64,000 nt of DNA from Dicyema japonicum (lineage: Eukaryota; Dicyemida; Rhombozoa; Dicyemidae), in assembly GCA_011109175.1 (NCBI GenBank), contig RDEW01000010.1, forward strand, positions 1,020,796 through 1,084,795. Reading direction: 5' to 3'. Both the position numbers and the translations under genes were made by a program. Below, in pieces: positions 32,748 to 44,490 of this stretch. How positions within the stretch are numbered: position 1 is the first letter of the stretch; each line of letters starts with the position of its first letter. The notes beneath the pieces are model-generated. The model searched no databases. It saw only the letters and a list, made by a program, of their open reading frames with translations, and was not told the origin of the DNA.

Positions 32748-33160
32748 ATGCTCGATTTATTTATATCAATGGTCGCTTTAATATTAAATAACCGCCGAAT
32801 ACGTAGGGCAGAAGAAGAATTACAAAGTAAGTGTATTTATATTTTTAATTAGATGAAAGATGCGAAATAGTAGCTCATACACTTGAGGTCGAAAATTCAA
32901 CATGGGACGATATATACAAATATATACTAAGCAGAGTTAATCAACTTCACACACAATTTGTCGATTCGTGTCTTAATGAATATAATAATGTAACTTATTA
33001 TGCGACATTGGCGTCACATGTCGAACATAATCGAGAAAATCAAAATTCTTACTGCGAACAAGCCACATCACTTCGTTTAATCAATACATTATTCATAAAA
33101 AACCTTAATACAACGACTAATAAGTTTACGCAGTATGTGGATTGTGTTTTAGATGACTAA
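32748..33160 (+). CDS. Four-copy cysteine family, copy 3 (intact)
   Basis: Exons 32748-32826 and 32853-33160 give 128 aa; the intron is 26 nt (GTAAGTG...TTAG). The protein has the hydrophobic N-terminus LFISMVALILNN, a basic stretch RRIRRAEEE, cysteines in NERCE, DSCLNEYNN, YCEQ and VDCVL, and several potential N-glycosylation sites (NST, NVT, NTT). It is closest to copy 4 and differs more from copies 1 and 2. Function unknown. The frame, splice sites and cysteines are all preserved, which suggests the copies have been under selection. Confidence 0.6.
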
Positions 33161-33339
33161 CAAGCTAATTGTAATTTTCTGATTAACGTAGTTATCAATA
33201 AATTTTGTGTCTGTCTGTTATCAATATTAGATTATAAGTAGGGCAACCAGAAAATTGCAATTTTTAAAATGGAAATTGCAAATAAAATTTTTTTAATTGT
33301 AAAAAATTGCAGTATGGAAAAATAAACGAAATCAATTAA

Positions 33340-34023
33340 TGGATTGGACTTAATTTGGGACTCCCGAAGAACTTCAACTTCAACAAACAACGAGACTGGA
33401 ACGAACTTGTATGTTCGAGGACCATCGATGAGCTAAAACCACAACTCGACCAGCATCGTCTGACTTGTCTGGCTACCGCATCAACAAACGTAAGTGGTGC
33501 ATGGCTCAAAGCATTCCCGTGCATTTCACTCGGAACTTTTCTGGACGATGACTCCACGAGGATTGGGGTTTGCGTCCGCCTCGGAATCGATGTTTGCGCA
33601 ATCCATGCGAAAGGACTCCACGCACTTTCCTGCCGAAGGAGCGCTGGAAGGAGCCTGAGACATAGTGCAATCAACAAGGTTATTGCGTGGGGACTAGAAG
33701 CTGCCGGATTCCCTGTCCAGATGGAGCCCCTAGGACTTTCCACGGCAAACAGAAGGCTGGATGGAGCGACTCTGTTCCCGTGGGATGCTGGGAAGTACCT
33801 GGCCTGGGATGCCACCTGCGTAGATAGCTTCTCCCCTTCCAATATTACAATGAGTGCGACAAATCCAGGCTCAGCTGCAGAGAAAGCAGAAATACTTAAA
33901 GCAAAGAAGTACACATGCCTCGGCGAGCATTACACATTCGAACCAGTCGCAGTCGAAACTTCGGGAGTCATAGGAAGCAGGTCGTTAGCCCTGCTCAACC
34001 AAAATTGGATCGTTAGTCGCTAA
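33340..34023 (+). pseudogene. Type-1 retroelement C-terminal endonuclease domain, longest copy
   Basis: An open frame of 222 codons (33355-34023) covers the C-terminal part of a non-LTR retrotransposon polyprotein. It has [20 protein letters not shown], then NRRLDGATLFPW and YLAWDATCVDSF, then YTFEPVAVETSGVIG. In the family the order is CxC...H...C zinc knuckle, RH, PDG and WDxT, matching the restriction-like endonuclease plan. Here the first two knuckle cysteines are reduced to one and PD is LD. There is no reverse transcriptase upstream, so it is an orphan fragment although still open. Confidence 0.6.
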
Positions 34024-35051
34024 AAAAGGAGGGATGTCAGAGAGAAGGTGGCTCATTGAGAGCGCATCTCTTAAAGATCGTAAGGGGAAATGCGCTCTCA
34101 ATCCTGAGAGCAACCAGTAGCCTTTAACTATTTGGTTTTATTCTTCAATAAATTGTAATTATTTAAAAAATTAATGTAATACGAAATTAAATATTCCTGA
34201 ACATTTTCAAAGTTTCGATTTTTAGAAAGAATTTTCGTCAAAAAAGATATCCCTTTCAACTGAAACTGAGCTTCCGCAACAATTTCGAAAATATGAGTAA
34301 TTTTCTGGCTAAATATTTTTATTTGGGAAAATCAAAAATACTTAAATCTCATAAGATCAGATCTGCATAAGATTTTTCAATTGAATAATCGAGAACCAAT
34401 AGTTTGATTTATTTCGGTTAAACTTGAAAACCACGTGTGAATATTAACTGATTCTTTTGCATAAAATAATTAAAAATCGAAACATTTTTGATTGAAACTC
34501 CATCTCCTTCAAAATCAGAGACAATTTTAATATTTTCTGGAAGATTTTGGGGTATTATATGGCTGCTTTTTGCCAGCTTGACTTCTTGTGAGAATTTCCT
34601 AAGATGAATTTCCTATTTTTGAGAACATTTCACAGCGTCTTTTGTTCTTCACCGTGGCAGCCTTTAAAGAAGAAATCAGGTTATCAACATCTGTGAAGTA
34701 GGATTTTATTCTTTGTGTAATAGATGTGAAACAAAAGTGACGTGGGAAAGATTTGGATATAAAAATTTCATTGAGGTCCCAGCTAGAGTTAGATTTATTC
34801 TACCACTTGTCATATCTTGAAGACAAACTTTTCACGTGCATCTGTGACGAATAAGACGAACTTTTCACGTTCAAATGAAAATTCTCATTATTTCATCAAC
34901 TTCAACACTAATTGTTAAGTGGTAGGCGGAAAATGTAGGTAGTTACACGATACGAGAAACAATTATAGCATTTTTTAAAACTTTTTTTAACTTAAAAAAA
35001 AACAATTATTTCCGTTTTATCTTAAAAGGTTAATTCTAATAAAAATGTCTT
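34024..35051. other. AT-rich, nothing recognised
   Basis: No supported gene was found. The first 120 bp (GAGAGCGCATCTC...GGGGAAATGCGCTCTCAATC) contain a short hairpin-like inverted repeat, possibly the 3' UTR of the preceding element. Similar words occur near 45180. Confidence 0.3.
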
Positions 35052-36323
35052 CTATCCAATTCCTCTTCGAGGAACTAAGGAGTAAACCCAATTGTCACAG
35101 TCCTTCTCCTTTTCCTCAATATATATTGTCATCACTTCGCTCACACTCTTCTCTTGAATTTCTTCATAATCAGACCGAGAGTAAATATCCTTTACCACTT
35201 CATTAAGTTTATCATAACGTTGCGAAACGTCGACTTCGTTCATATATGACACAGTCATACTCTACAAAGTCTTCTTGATTACCACGATTCAACATACGCA
35301 TACGTTCTTTCACTTTTATTCACAGATCTGGCACTTCCACGAATGTAAAGTCACTAGGCCATCCCAAGTGAGTACAATTGGGACAATCTTGACCTCTGCT
35401 TGGTGTATCAACTCCAGCTCTTTGGAAAAAAAGTCATAATCCCTCAGCTTTTCGCATTCCACCTGCTGTAGATTTTGGGAAGATGTTGCTCCTACTTCGA
35501 CCAAGGTAATTTTGTTTCCCCTTTTATCAAAAACGAACAGGTCTGGCTTGTTATGCTCAATGATTACATCCGTTTTGATTAAGGTCAACTCTGATTTTAA
35601 CTGAGTTTTCATTACAATGGATTGCACTGAATGAGTCATCAGTTACTTCTCGTTTTTGAGACCAAATTCTCTGCAAAAGTGGAAATATAGACACCGCTTG
35701 ACTACGTTATGTCTTCTTGCATAATCCCCATGCAACATCTTTTCACAGCTTGATGATCCACGGTCTTCTTCCATTTTTTACAATGGGTGCACATTGCATT
35801 TTGTTCTCCAAAGAACAAATTCCTATCTTGAATAAGGCAGAATAAGGCTTCTGACCTTGGGGAGTTATTCCCTTTTAGAAGCCAATGAGAGGAATGCTCC
35901 ATATTCACATTATCCTACAACAAATTCTTATAAATAACGAAATGAAGATTCTTCACTCTTATTTGATTCATCATTAACCTTCTTTTGCATGTTCGATATA
36001 AATTTTATATCCAACTCAGAAGTGTCGCAAACAGAATACTAATGCTTAGAAATTCTTCGATTAATGCCAAATGTGTTTTATTCCGAAATTTCGGCTTGAA
36101 GAATTGTGGCACTTCTACTGCAAACAGTACTTCTGAGTTTCAAATCCTGAAAAAATTCATATAACATCTTCTCACTTAGAAGAGAGATTGAGTGTAGCCC
36201 TCTCCCAAGGTATTTCCTCGTTAAATAAAGCCTCTGCTTGCATGCAGGTTTGAGATGGAATCGATGTTTAATCAATATGGTGCGGATAGCTGAGTCAATC
36301 AAGTCGTATTCATATGGTTCCAT
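35052..36323 (-). pseudogene. Type-2 retroelement: zinc knuckle and endonuclease-like C-terminus
   Basis: Three minus-strand pieces follow the usual order. 36323-36078 has LTRKYLGRGLHSISLLSEKM. 35908-35702 has HSSHWLLKGNNSPRSEALFC and CTHCKKWKKTVDHQAVKRC, a C-x2-C-x9-H-x4-C knuckle. 35639-35316 has IIEHNKPDLFVFDKRGNKI, LVEVGATSSQNLQ and IVLTWDGLVTLH. CCHC followed by PD...E is the layout of restriction-like endonucleases in R2-type non-LTR elements. The pieces are in different frames, so the element is dead. Fragments of the same type lie at 19325, 22640 and 50340. Confidence 0.6.
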
Positions 36324-36519
36324 ATTAATGAGTCCGATATAATAGTTATATAAAGAAAAAAGTTTTTTTAATTATTAAAAAAATTTTTGAAAAATAATTG
36401 CAAAAGTTTCAATCATTGACTAAAATTGCAAAAAATAGCAATTTTAAAATGAAAAAAAATTATTTATTTAAGTTACATAGATAATTAATAATTAATTAAC
36501 ACAGCTATCCATTTAAAGT

Positions 36520-36670
36520 GGACCTCGCCGACATTTTTGGTCTTGCGTTGCCTTCATGATTGCAACAAAGATCAACTGGAGAAGCCACCGGGTTTCACGT
36601 GAGTCGTGGCTATTTAGTGTAGTTAGGCGTTCAAGTTTCTTTAGAAAGCGAAACGATTTTCCACTTTGGC
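36520..36670 (+). repeat. Dispersed repeat D, copy 2
   Basis: GAGAAGCCACCGGGTTTCAC, GTCGTGGCTATTTAG and TAGGCGTTCAAG blocks match 11925-12065. Confidence 0.5.
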
Positions 36671-36679
36671 ATCTCCACC

Positions 36680-36875
36680 AGACTTGGATTTGAGATTTAC
36701 GGACTCACAAATGCTGGTGTCGATTGTTATGGACACCATGCCCTCTCGAGTCGAAGAATTGCAGGAGGATTCCCAAGACACAAGGCGATAAACGGAATTT
36801 CCAAGCGAGCCTTGGAGTCTGAGAGATACCCCGCAATACTTGATTGAACCTGTTGGCCTGGAAAAAATTTTTTAA
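36680..36875 (+). pseudogene. Type-1 endonuclease domain, short fragment
   Basis: The plus strand reads YGHHALSSRRIAGGFPRHKA followed by ALESERYPAIL and, after a frame change, EPVGL. These match the RRSAGR...RH...LEPVGL block. The following 36876-37390 is unassigned. Confidence 0.5.
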
Positions 36876-37621
36876 GCATTGACTGGATATAGTTGAAGAT
36901 TTCAAAAAAGAGTCTTTCGGGGTTGCGACCTGATCTTGCTTCTTTTCAAAATCTTAAGGCCGATTTCTCGAAATCAAATTCATTAGAATTCAAAAAAAAT
37001 TTATTTAGTAAAGAAACAATCAATCCGACGGTCATACGGTAGCCAACCTGACTGCGTGGCTATTCTTTTTTCAGGATACTAGCGATATTCACTCTAATTG
37101 CCAGGAGCGCTCGCGGATGTGTATTTAGAATTAATCTGAAAAGTGAACATTGATGTGTGATTTATAAAAGCGGTTTAAGATGCTTTTCCCAAACTGTTTC
37201 GATTTCTCTTCGTCGCCCTTAAATCGTTTATTTGGATGAATCGCCTATGAATAGATTTTCACGTAATTTTGTGTTTTTGTGTGTCAAAATAATTTATTTT
37301 TAAGCATGCGAAAGCAAATTTTAATGAATTCAAAAAGTGGAGCTAAAACAGTCAGGAAAACCAAACTACGGTCAGTTAACAATGAATTAAAAATATTTAT
37401 AATAAATTCAAATTATATAAATTTTCACCATCACGATCTTCATACATCATACCATAAACAAACACTACGGGGAAGACAAGATATTTCCCAAAACGTCTCT
37501 GACTCACTGAATAAAGATAATTTTTTTAATTTTTGAACGTTCATGTGAATATTACACAAGTCATGCGCTCTAAAATTATTTCGCACAAAAGATCTCGCTA
37601 TTAGATGAATTTCAAATATTC

Positions 37622-37667
37622 ATGCACATTACGTTTGATTTAAAAGAGCTAATACTTTCGGGAAGTA
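37622..37667 (+). promoter_or_regulatory. Conserved upstream module of the four-copy family (copy 4)
   Basis: ATGCACATTACGTTTGATTT followed by AAAAGAGCTAATACTTTCGG is identical to copy 3 at nearly all positions. Confidence 0.5.
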
Positions 37668-38080
37668 ATGCTCAATTTATTTTTATCAATGGTCGCTTTA
37701 ATATTAAATAACCGCCGAATACGTAGGGCAGAAGAAGAACTACAAAGTAAGTTTATTTATATTTTTAATTAGATGAAAGATGCGAAATAATAGCTCATTC
37801 ACTAGAAAACGAAAATTCAATATGGGACGATATATACAAATATATACTAAGCAGAGTTAATCAATTACACTCACAATTTGTCGACTCGTGTCTTAATGAA
37901 TATAATAATGTAACTTATTATGCGACATTGGTGTCACATGTCGAACATAGTCGAGCAAATCGAAATTCTTACTGCGAACAAGCCACATCACTTCGTTTAA
38001 TCAATGCATTATTTATAATAAACCTTAATACAACGACTAATGTGTTTACGCAGTATGTGGATTGTGTCTTAGATTACTAA
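37668..38080 (+). CDS. Four-copy cysteine family, copy 4 (intact)
   Basis: Exons 37668-37746 and 37773-38080 with a 26-nt intron give 128 aa. All four cysteines and the DSCLNEYNNVTYY block are kept. It is the closest relative of copy 3. Differences between the two are mostly single substitutions without frame damage, and a start (MLNLF) is present. Function unknown, as for the other copies. Confidence 0.6.
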
Positions 38081-38496
38081 CAAACTAATTGTACTTTTCT
38101 GATTAACGTCGTTATCAATAAATTTTGTGTTTCATGTCATCACCAAAGAGATTTTTTTTCACTGAATTCAAAAATGGAGTAAAAAGGAAAAATTCAATAG
38201 ACCACGGTAACTAATCACGTGATCACGGCATGCTCCAAAAGAGACTTCCTCGAGCCAAACAAGTACGAATGGACCGTATAACTGGTTCATCGTTGTCGCA
38301 ACGGCAGTTCTTACGTATATTCATAGGTCACCCACCATACCACAGCCAGTCGAGCACTGAGTTAAAAAATAAATATCTTATATATTTTTAAAAACATATC
38401 AGGCTTAGAATCTGAGGTCCCCTTCGAATCTTGTCCATTGCTTTGGTAATTGTTGACGTTTTTGTGCGTATATCAGTCTTCTGAACTCAGGCATTG

Positions 38497-38814
38497 TTAT
38501 TTCCTCTCCAACTTAGACTTGAACCCTTCCAAAAGCATAGCCCATCCACCTCTAGGGACACGACCGAGTCTAGAGCGCGTGCTTTTAATAATCGAGGTAT
38601 CCCATAGTTCTCGACAATCAGCTGTTGAGGAAGACATTATTACTCGTAAAACCGGAAATTTCGTGTTGTTTTGCTGAGGACGAATCCTAGAAGCATCCGC
38701 GTCGGAAACATGTCGGACAAACTCGGCGGCCGTTCGATTTGGGTTTTCTTTACTCAATTCGGAAAAATTCGCATAATCCGATAAATTTAGATAATTCTTA
38801 CCAACAACAACCAT
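38497..38814 (-). CDS. Hypothetical ORF, 105 codons
   Basis: An open minus-strand frame begins MVVVGKNYLNLSDYANFSEL and ends in a basic stretch, with TAAEFVRHVSDADASRIRP in the middle. It does not resemble any family I know. A GTAAG soon after the ATG could be a donor, so the true structure may be spliced. It may be the first ORF of a retroelement or a host gene. Support is limited to its length and lack of a better frame opposite. Confidence 0.25.
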   Translation of the reverse strand: MVVVGKNYLNLSDYANFSELSKENPNRTAAEFVRHVSDADASRIRPQQNNTKFPVLRVIMSSSTADCRELWDTSIIKSTRSRLGRVPRGGWAMLLEGFKSKLERK

Positions 38815-38869
38815 TAACCTTTTTAAAAAACTAATAATTTTTCTTAATCAACATAATTTTGAATATTGA

Positions 38870-39030
38870 ATCCCGCCGGCATAATTGATGAAAAGTTGCC
38901 TCACATGAAAGCAATAATGATCAACTGGAAAATCCACTGGGTTTTACGGAGGTTGTGGTTTCTGAGTGTGCCAGACGTCCCAGTCTCTTGAGAAAATACC
39001 GTGACTTCCCACTTATTTCTCCAGTTGACT
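38870..39030 (+). repeat. Dispersed repeat D, copy 3
   Basis: AACTGGAAAATCCACTGGGT, GGTTGTGGTTTCTGAG and CAGACGTCCCAGTCTC blocks match copies 1 and 2. Confidence 0.45.
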
Positions 39031-39322
39031 CTATGACAAAAGCGTGGAACATCTTCATTAAATACAAATTAAATGAATTTCGATTTTCAGTAGATAGATA
39101 ATTTTATTAACATAACAAACTCGTTACTAATTAAAAAACTAATTAAAAAGGGATAAGCCAACGATTTTGTCCTGGTTGATGGGGTCTGGTATAACGAGAC
39201 ACCATATGTCTCTTTTTCGAATTATTGACCTTTTGCATCCGACAAGAATTATTTTTTCAAATGGTGCAATATTTCCTCAACGGATCTTGCACGTCTCTCA
39301 TGATTAGGCGGTAATTTAGACT

Positions 39323-40023
39323 TTAAATTCTTGCAGCGATCCGATTCCCTAGACAAATCAAGAATTCCAGTGTTGCAGGAGCAAGGGAACCATACGTCTC
39401 AACGGCAAGTCGGACAAACAAAAAATCCTTAGGTAGGACCGCGTACTTTTCCCGTTTCAACTTCTCGGCCTTCTCAGGCTCCAGAGGCATCTGCTGTAGG
39501 TTGGTAGAGGCAAACGTGTCGGTGCAGGTAACGTCCCAGACAAGAGGTTTATCGTTACCAGCTTCAAAGAGGAAGACTGTCATCCTGTCTAGTCGTTTCC
39601 CGTCCCGCCTGCAAAGACCGACTGGTTCGAGCATGGAGGGATGTCCGACAGCATCTAAAGCTCTCCTAACGACTTCGTTCAAAGCATGTGTCTGGGAAAT
39701 CTGCCTGCACTCTTCCTGCAGGAGAGAGGTTGTAAGCCAAAACAGTCAAGCTGGTCTCCCCATCGGCACGGATGTGGAACACAGACTTTTAATCCCAGTC
39801 GTAATGAGATCCCAATACGGACGCATTCATCATCCAGGAAGGTACCCATAACTCCATTGGGAACGGCGTTGAGCCAAACATCGCTCTCGGAAAACTGCCC
39901 CGACAACAAACAGGCACGGCGATGTTGGCTACATGACACTAGCAAATCTTCGAAAGAATTCCAAATAAAGCATCGTCCAGGCCCCGCTGAGAGATCGAGG
40001 AAAGCAGGAAAGCTGATAAGCAC
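39323..40023 (-). pseudogene. Type-1 retroelement C-terminal domain, two-frame copy
   Basis: Minus-strand frame 40023-39679 gives VWLNAVPNGVMGTFLDDECV, then CVPHPCRWGDQLDCF and LSCRKSAGRFPRH. After a shift, 39682-39323 gives NEVVRRALDAVG, LEPVGLCRRDGKRLDRMT, PLVWDVTCTDTFAST and LAVETYGSLAPATLEFL. This is the fullest view of the domain in the window: zinc-knuckle cysteines, RH, D...T and WDVT. One frameshift and His-to-Gln in the knuckle show decay. Confidence 0.65.
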
Positions 40024-40735
40024 GGTTCTCGAGAATTAGGAATAAAATTTTGCTGTTTAAAAATCTTTTGGCTGTGAGTTTGACAGGATGCCTAATGAAC
40101 TGTAATTGGAGGTCATTGCATATTGAAACAGTGAAGGAACCTTTCTTTAATTCTAATGGTGACATCAATGGTTGGGACAGTTTACGTTTGTGAACAATTT
40201 TTTTTCAAAAATGAATATTTTCAATGAATGATGAACACGTGAAACAATCATAAAGCAAACATCGAAGACAATTTAAAAGGAAAGCGTCAGTTCCACTAAT
40301 CTCACCAGCTTTTTTTCCATTTTTGAGTTTATTATCGATATCTTCCGAGAAAGCACTTGATTAGCTGCTGTACATTATCTCTCGGTTTTTTCAACAGGTT
40401 TGAAGTTCATTACCAAAAAACATCAACTTGGACTCGATTTGTCAATTCATGTGGTCAGTATTTGCCGTCTTCATCAAACAAAAAATATCGCACATTCTAT
40501 TTTGGGATTAAAATAATTAATTTTAGCCTCAGTACGTTGAGCTATGCATTTCTATACATGTGCCTCATGGGGACCTCACATTTCTTAGACTAATAACAGA
40601 ATAACTTAAAAAATGTTTTTGGAGTTCCGACAGATCTGTGATTCTCTTTGATTTAAGTCAGTTTGAGCCCGTGGATTAGTAAACGATAATCATGTAGCCT
40701 ATAAAGAATAAGATACTTTTTCCCTGCAGTCGATT
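40024..40735. other. Nothing recognised
   Basis: No supported feature was found. Upstream pieces of the type-1 element may continue to about 40170 on the minus strand. Confidence 0.3.
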
Positions 40736-40885
40736 TGGCTGAGAATAATACATTTTTAAATATGCATGCACATCGTCTTAGATATAAAAGAACTTGTGCG
40801 TTTGCGAATTGATGAATTATTCCACGGGTAAAACCAAACTAAAATAGAATTATTCCACGGGTAAATCCAAACTAACTAATTTCTG
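40736..40885 (+). pseudogene. Relic of the 45341 gene family: upstream module and first exon
   Basis: GTCGATTTGGCTGAGAA and ATGCACATCGTCTTAGATAT with AAAAGAACT match the region before the gene at 45341. The following GTGCGTTTGCGAATTGATG matches its first codons (ATGCGTTTGCCAATTGATG) with ATG changed to GTG. AATTATTCCACGGGTAAA is then repeated in tandem at about 40830 and 40848. No second exon follows. The next 1.1 kb to 42050 holds nothing I can name. Confidence 0.5.
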
Positions 40886-42055
40886 ACGCGTTCCAGCATA
40901 ATCTTCACCAAGAACAGTGATTCAGAGGGTGTTGTCCGTCGATTCCAGAACTTGTTGCCAGGGAATTAAATTGTCTCCCGGTGGAAAGAATAGTTGGATC
41001 CTCTTGAATCTCGGCCAGGCATTGTGCATCACCTGTAAGGTAGATCCAATGGCGCTATCAGAGGAAAGGAGAAGAAATTTTCACCCCAATTAGCCGGATA
41101 CCACCACATGGCGCCACATCACGCGCCTTAAATACTTAATTTATGGTATTATTTTTAGTTAAAAAGTAAATATAAAATTAACAATTTCTTAAGATTAATA
41201 TATTTTTTATTTATTAATTTTTTTGAAATTTACAAATATTCAGTTCATAGAGAAACAACTTAATCCCTTTAATCTACTTTAGAATAATGAAGATTCTATT
41301 ATTTTTTTACATGAAGGGGGTTTTTCCGGTAAAAGATATTGTAGTCGTTATTTGTTTAATTACCGATAGGTGGTGTAGGAATGATAGTAGAAATAGATGA
41401 AAGTATATATTTTCTAAACGAAAAAATAATTGGGAACGATTATTCACCCAACAATGGATTATTGTGGAAACTAAAAAATGTTTCTCATGGAAATTCAAGA
41501 TCGCACTATGAAAACACTTACAAAAGCGATAATCTAGAATGTGACAGTTGGCTTAACACTTATATCTATTGGCGATGAGTTGACCAACAGTCTTCAAGAT
41601 ATAGGTTTGGTACATATGTCGGTAAATCGTCACTATAACATTATTGACGCGAGTACTGGCCTACACAATGCATATAGAGGGGTTCTAGTATCATTAAAAC
41701 TTTTGCAGATTGAGGGGTAATACTAAATGGCGAAACTAAAGGAAGGTGGAACCATATGACACATTCTAAACAGCTATTTCGTCCCTAACCTCACCCGTAA
41801 CCCTAACCATGAATTCGACGCAATATTAATGGGAATACGGAATCTTTAGCCCCAACAACAAATTATGACTAAATAAAACTATTTTAAAGACCAGACGTGC
41901 TCGGGCTAATAACTACAGAAGTCTCAACGGAGATCGGCTGGACAACGAAACGGTTCACGATGTCGTGGTACTTCCTTTTTTCAAATCATCAGCAGTGCTC
42001 GCTGCGGAACCCGCGTGCAACGATGACTTAAGCAAATTCCTATTAGAGAAAGTGT

Positions 42056-44490
42056 TCATGCATGTTGAATCCCCCAAGACACCTCCCATGACTTAAAGGG
42101 AGGTTTGTTTCTTATTATTAACCCAAGAACATCAATAGTTAATTTAATTACTAAATTAATTAAGTGATCTCGAAAGCCTCTATCAGATTTCTTATTTTCT
42201 CCTCGTACGCCTTCTGGGATCCAACGCAACTTCTCTGTGGGCGGGGTGGTTTCGGGAATAGAAATTTGAGAAGGGTGATGTATACCCTTCTTATAAGACA
42301 CGTCGTGGCTGTGTATTGTTAAGAGTTGCACTGCCTGCACATGGTAGTAAATTTCTTTCCATTTTGTCGGATAAGGTCGTCAAGTGATGAGGGTATTAGT
42401 TTTTTTAGTTTCCCGAGATCCCCAAGATTTCAGTTTACTAGTGAAAGGTATTTTTGTCTGGTTGATAAATATATCCACCATCATTTGTCCAAGTTGTTTG
42501 TCAGAGGTAAATATTCTTCAGTCTTTCTGATGCCTTTAGGAGATCTTGATCGCGGGATCCGATTAAAAAGTCATCAGCGGAGGAAATCGTCTTTATTATC
42601 GGGTTGTGGTAAATCGGACATGCATAAGTTAAATAAGGCGGGTGATAAAGGGGAGCCTTTTGGGACACTATTGGGTAGTAATTTTGAAACTGATTTGGTC
42701 CCATCCATGTTTACCCGGGCCCTTCTTCCATTGATGGAATTAGCAGCTAAAGTTTTATATTGGAGTTTACGGAGAGGCCAAACAATTTCTGGGTTAGGAT
42801 TTTCCTTGAGACAGAGTCGAAGGCCTTTTGTAAATCGATCGAGCAAACGACTGTTTTGAGGTGGCGTGGATTTGTGTTTAAGCCTTCAAGGATAAATTGG
42901 TTGAGGGAAGTTAGGTGGGTAGAAGTTGAATATCCCTTTCTGAATCCATGTTGTGAAGACGAAAAAAAGGGACGGGGTTATAAGGTTAAGAATCAATTTT
43001 CCAATAACTTTGATAAGCTGCATAGTAAAGAGATTGGTCGAAGTGATGCAGGATTTTCCTTAGGCTTCCCAGGCTTAAGGATTGGGCGTATATAGAACAG
43101 TTTCCAAATAGTCGGAATTGTATTCATGTTTATTGAATAGTTGAGAATCACTGTGATTACATCAATCGCAATAGGTCCAAGATGTTTTAGTAAGATACCA
43201 GAAATAGAATCAGACCCACGTGAGAGCGAAGAATTCATCCTCTTCAAACTCTCACTGACATCTGAATGTGAGATAAAGTCAATCAGTTCTCTTCGGTCTC
43301 ATTGAAGACAAAGAAGGCCCATCCATTTTTTTGTAAGTTTTGTGGCTTATACTGGCGTAATATTTCATAAGTTTGTTAAAACTGTACTGATCCGTCTGTT
43401 GTCTGTTAAAAGTACCTTTAGGCCAAATTGTCTAATTTCTCTCCACATCGTCTGAACAGACTCTGAAATGGACGGGAAGATACTAGTTTGTCCCATTTGT
43501 TGGCTTCAGCTTTTCTAATCCTTTTATATATTTCGTCATTGAGAGTTTTTGTTTGAATTTTCTTTCCGAGAAGGAAGGTACGTGTCTTTTCAGGGGATTC
43601 CTTTCTTTAATTAATGATTTGGTGTTCTGATCGAGATTTTCATTGTAGAATCTAAATGATCCGCGCGGAATGAATGTTCTCCCGCCATGAGAATAGTTTT
43701 GTTTAAAAAGTCAATAGCATCATCTATTGAGAGACTATCCTTATGTTAAAGTTTAGTAGAGCTTGATCGATGTATTTTGAATAGTCTTTCCAGTTTGCTT
43801 TCTTATAGTTGAAAAATGAAACAGTCTCTTTCCTGTGGTAAAGAACTTTTTTGATTCAAATGATGATTGGATTGTGGTCAGAAAATAATTCCCATAATTC
43901 ACCGTCCAAGCTGTGTCCGTGCAAGGTTTGGGGAACAGAGGTAATGTCTAGGGACGTTGATGCTTCGTTTTCCTTGTAAGGAGTCCTAGTGTGCTTCTTG
44001 GAGTTGTTGAGGATAGTCAGGAAGGTGAGCTAGTGTAATAAGGATAATCCTCTTGAGCCTGTGATTTTAACCAGGCTGGATGTTTAGCATTGAAATCTCC
44101 ACACAATATCAGGCTTCCGAGCTTGTTTAACTTGGTTAGGTTTAGTGAGAATCCCTTCGGGCAAGAAGATGGAGAGGGACGTAGATGTTTGTAATCTAAA
44201 GAGTCCCAATCCACTTGTAATTGATATCCCAGATATTTCCGTGGTCCCATCGTTTATTAGTGATTGTAGTTTTGCTGAGATGTCCGTAAATTGAATGTTA
44301 TCTTATAATGATAAAGAGACCCCCACCACGACGGTTCGAGCGGTCCAGGCGGATGCAGTGATATCCTGGAAAATGCGAGGTAAGTTATGATGGAATAAGT
44401 CAGTTTTCTTGAAGTGAAATCAGGTCAATGTTCTGTTCTTTAATGAAAGACCGCAATTCGAGAATTTTGCTTTTGATTCCGTTGATGTTT
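42056..44490 (-). mobile_element. Jockey-like LINE remnant, endonuclease to reverse transcriptase
   Basis: On the minus strand the order is that of an APE-type LINE. Endonuclease pieces at 44250-44017 read LGSLILCGDFNAKHPAWLKS. Reverse transcriptase at 43247-42993 reads IPTIWKLFYIRPILKPGKP, then LRPISLLCSLSKLLE. 42846-42574 has VPKGSPLSPALFNLCMSDLP. The YADD block near 42600 reads SADDFLIGSRD. Many frame changes separate the pieces. The 3' end is near 42056. Confidence 0.68.

Noticed and set aside
33239-33270. TAGGGCAACC, like the left end of the hAT element at 16196
   Set aside because: No matching TTGCCCTA with a duplicated 8-bp flank was found to its right, so an element cannot be defined.
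33336-33914. 192-codon minus-strand frame
   Set aside because: It is antisense to the type-1 retroelement endonuclease frame, whose conserved motifs are on the plus strand.
42326-42859. 177-codon plus-strand frame
   Set aside because: The minus strand encodes reverse transcriptase motifs of a LINE here; the plus frame is their shadow.
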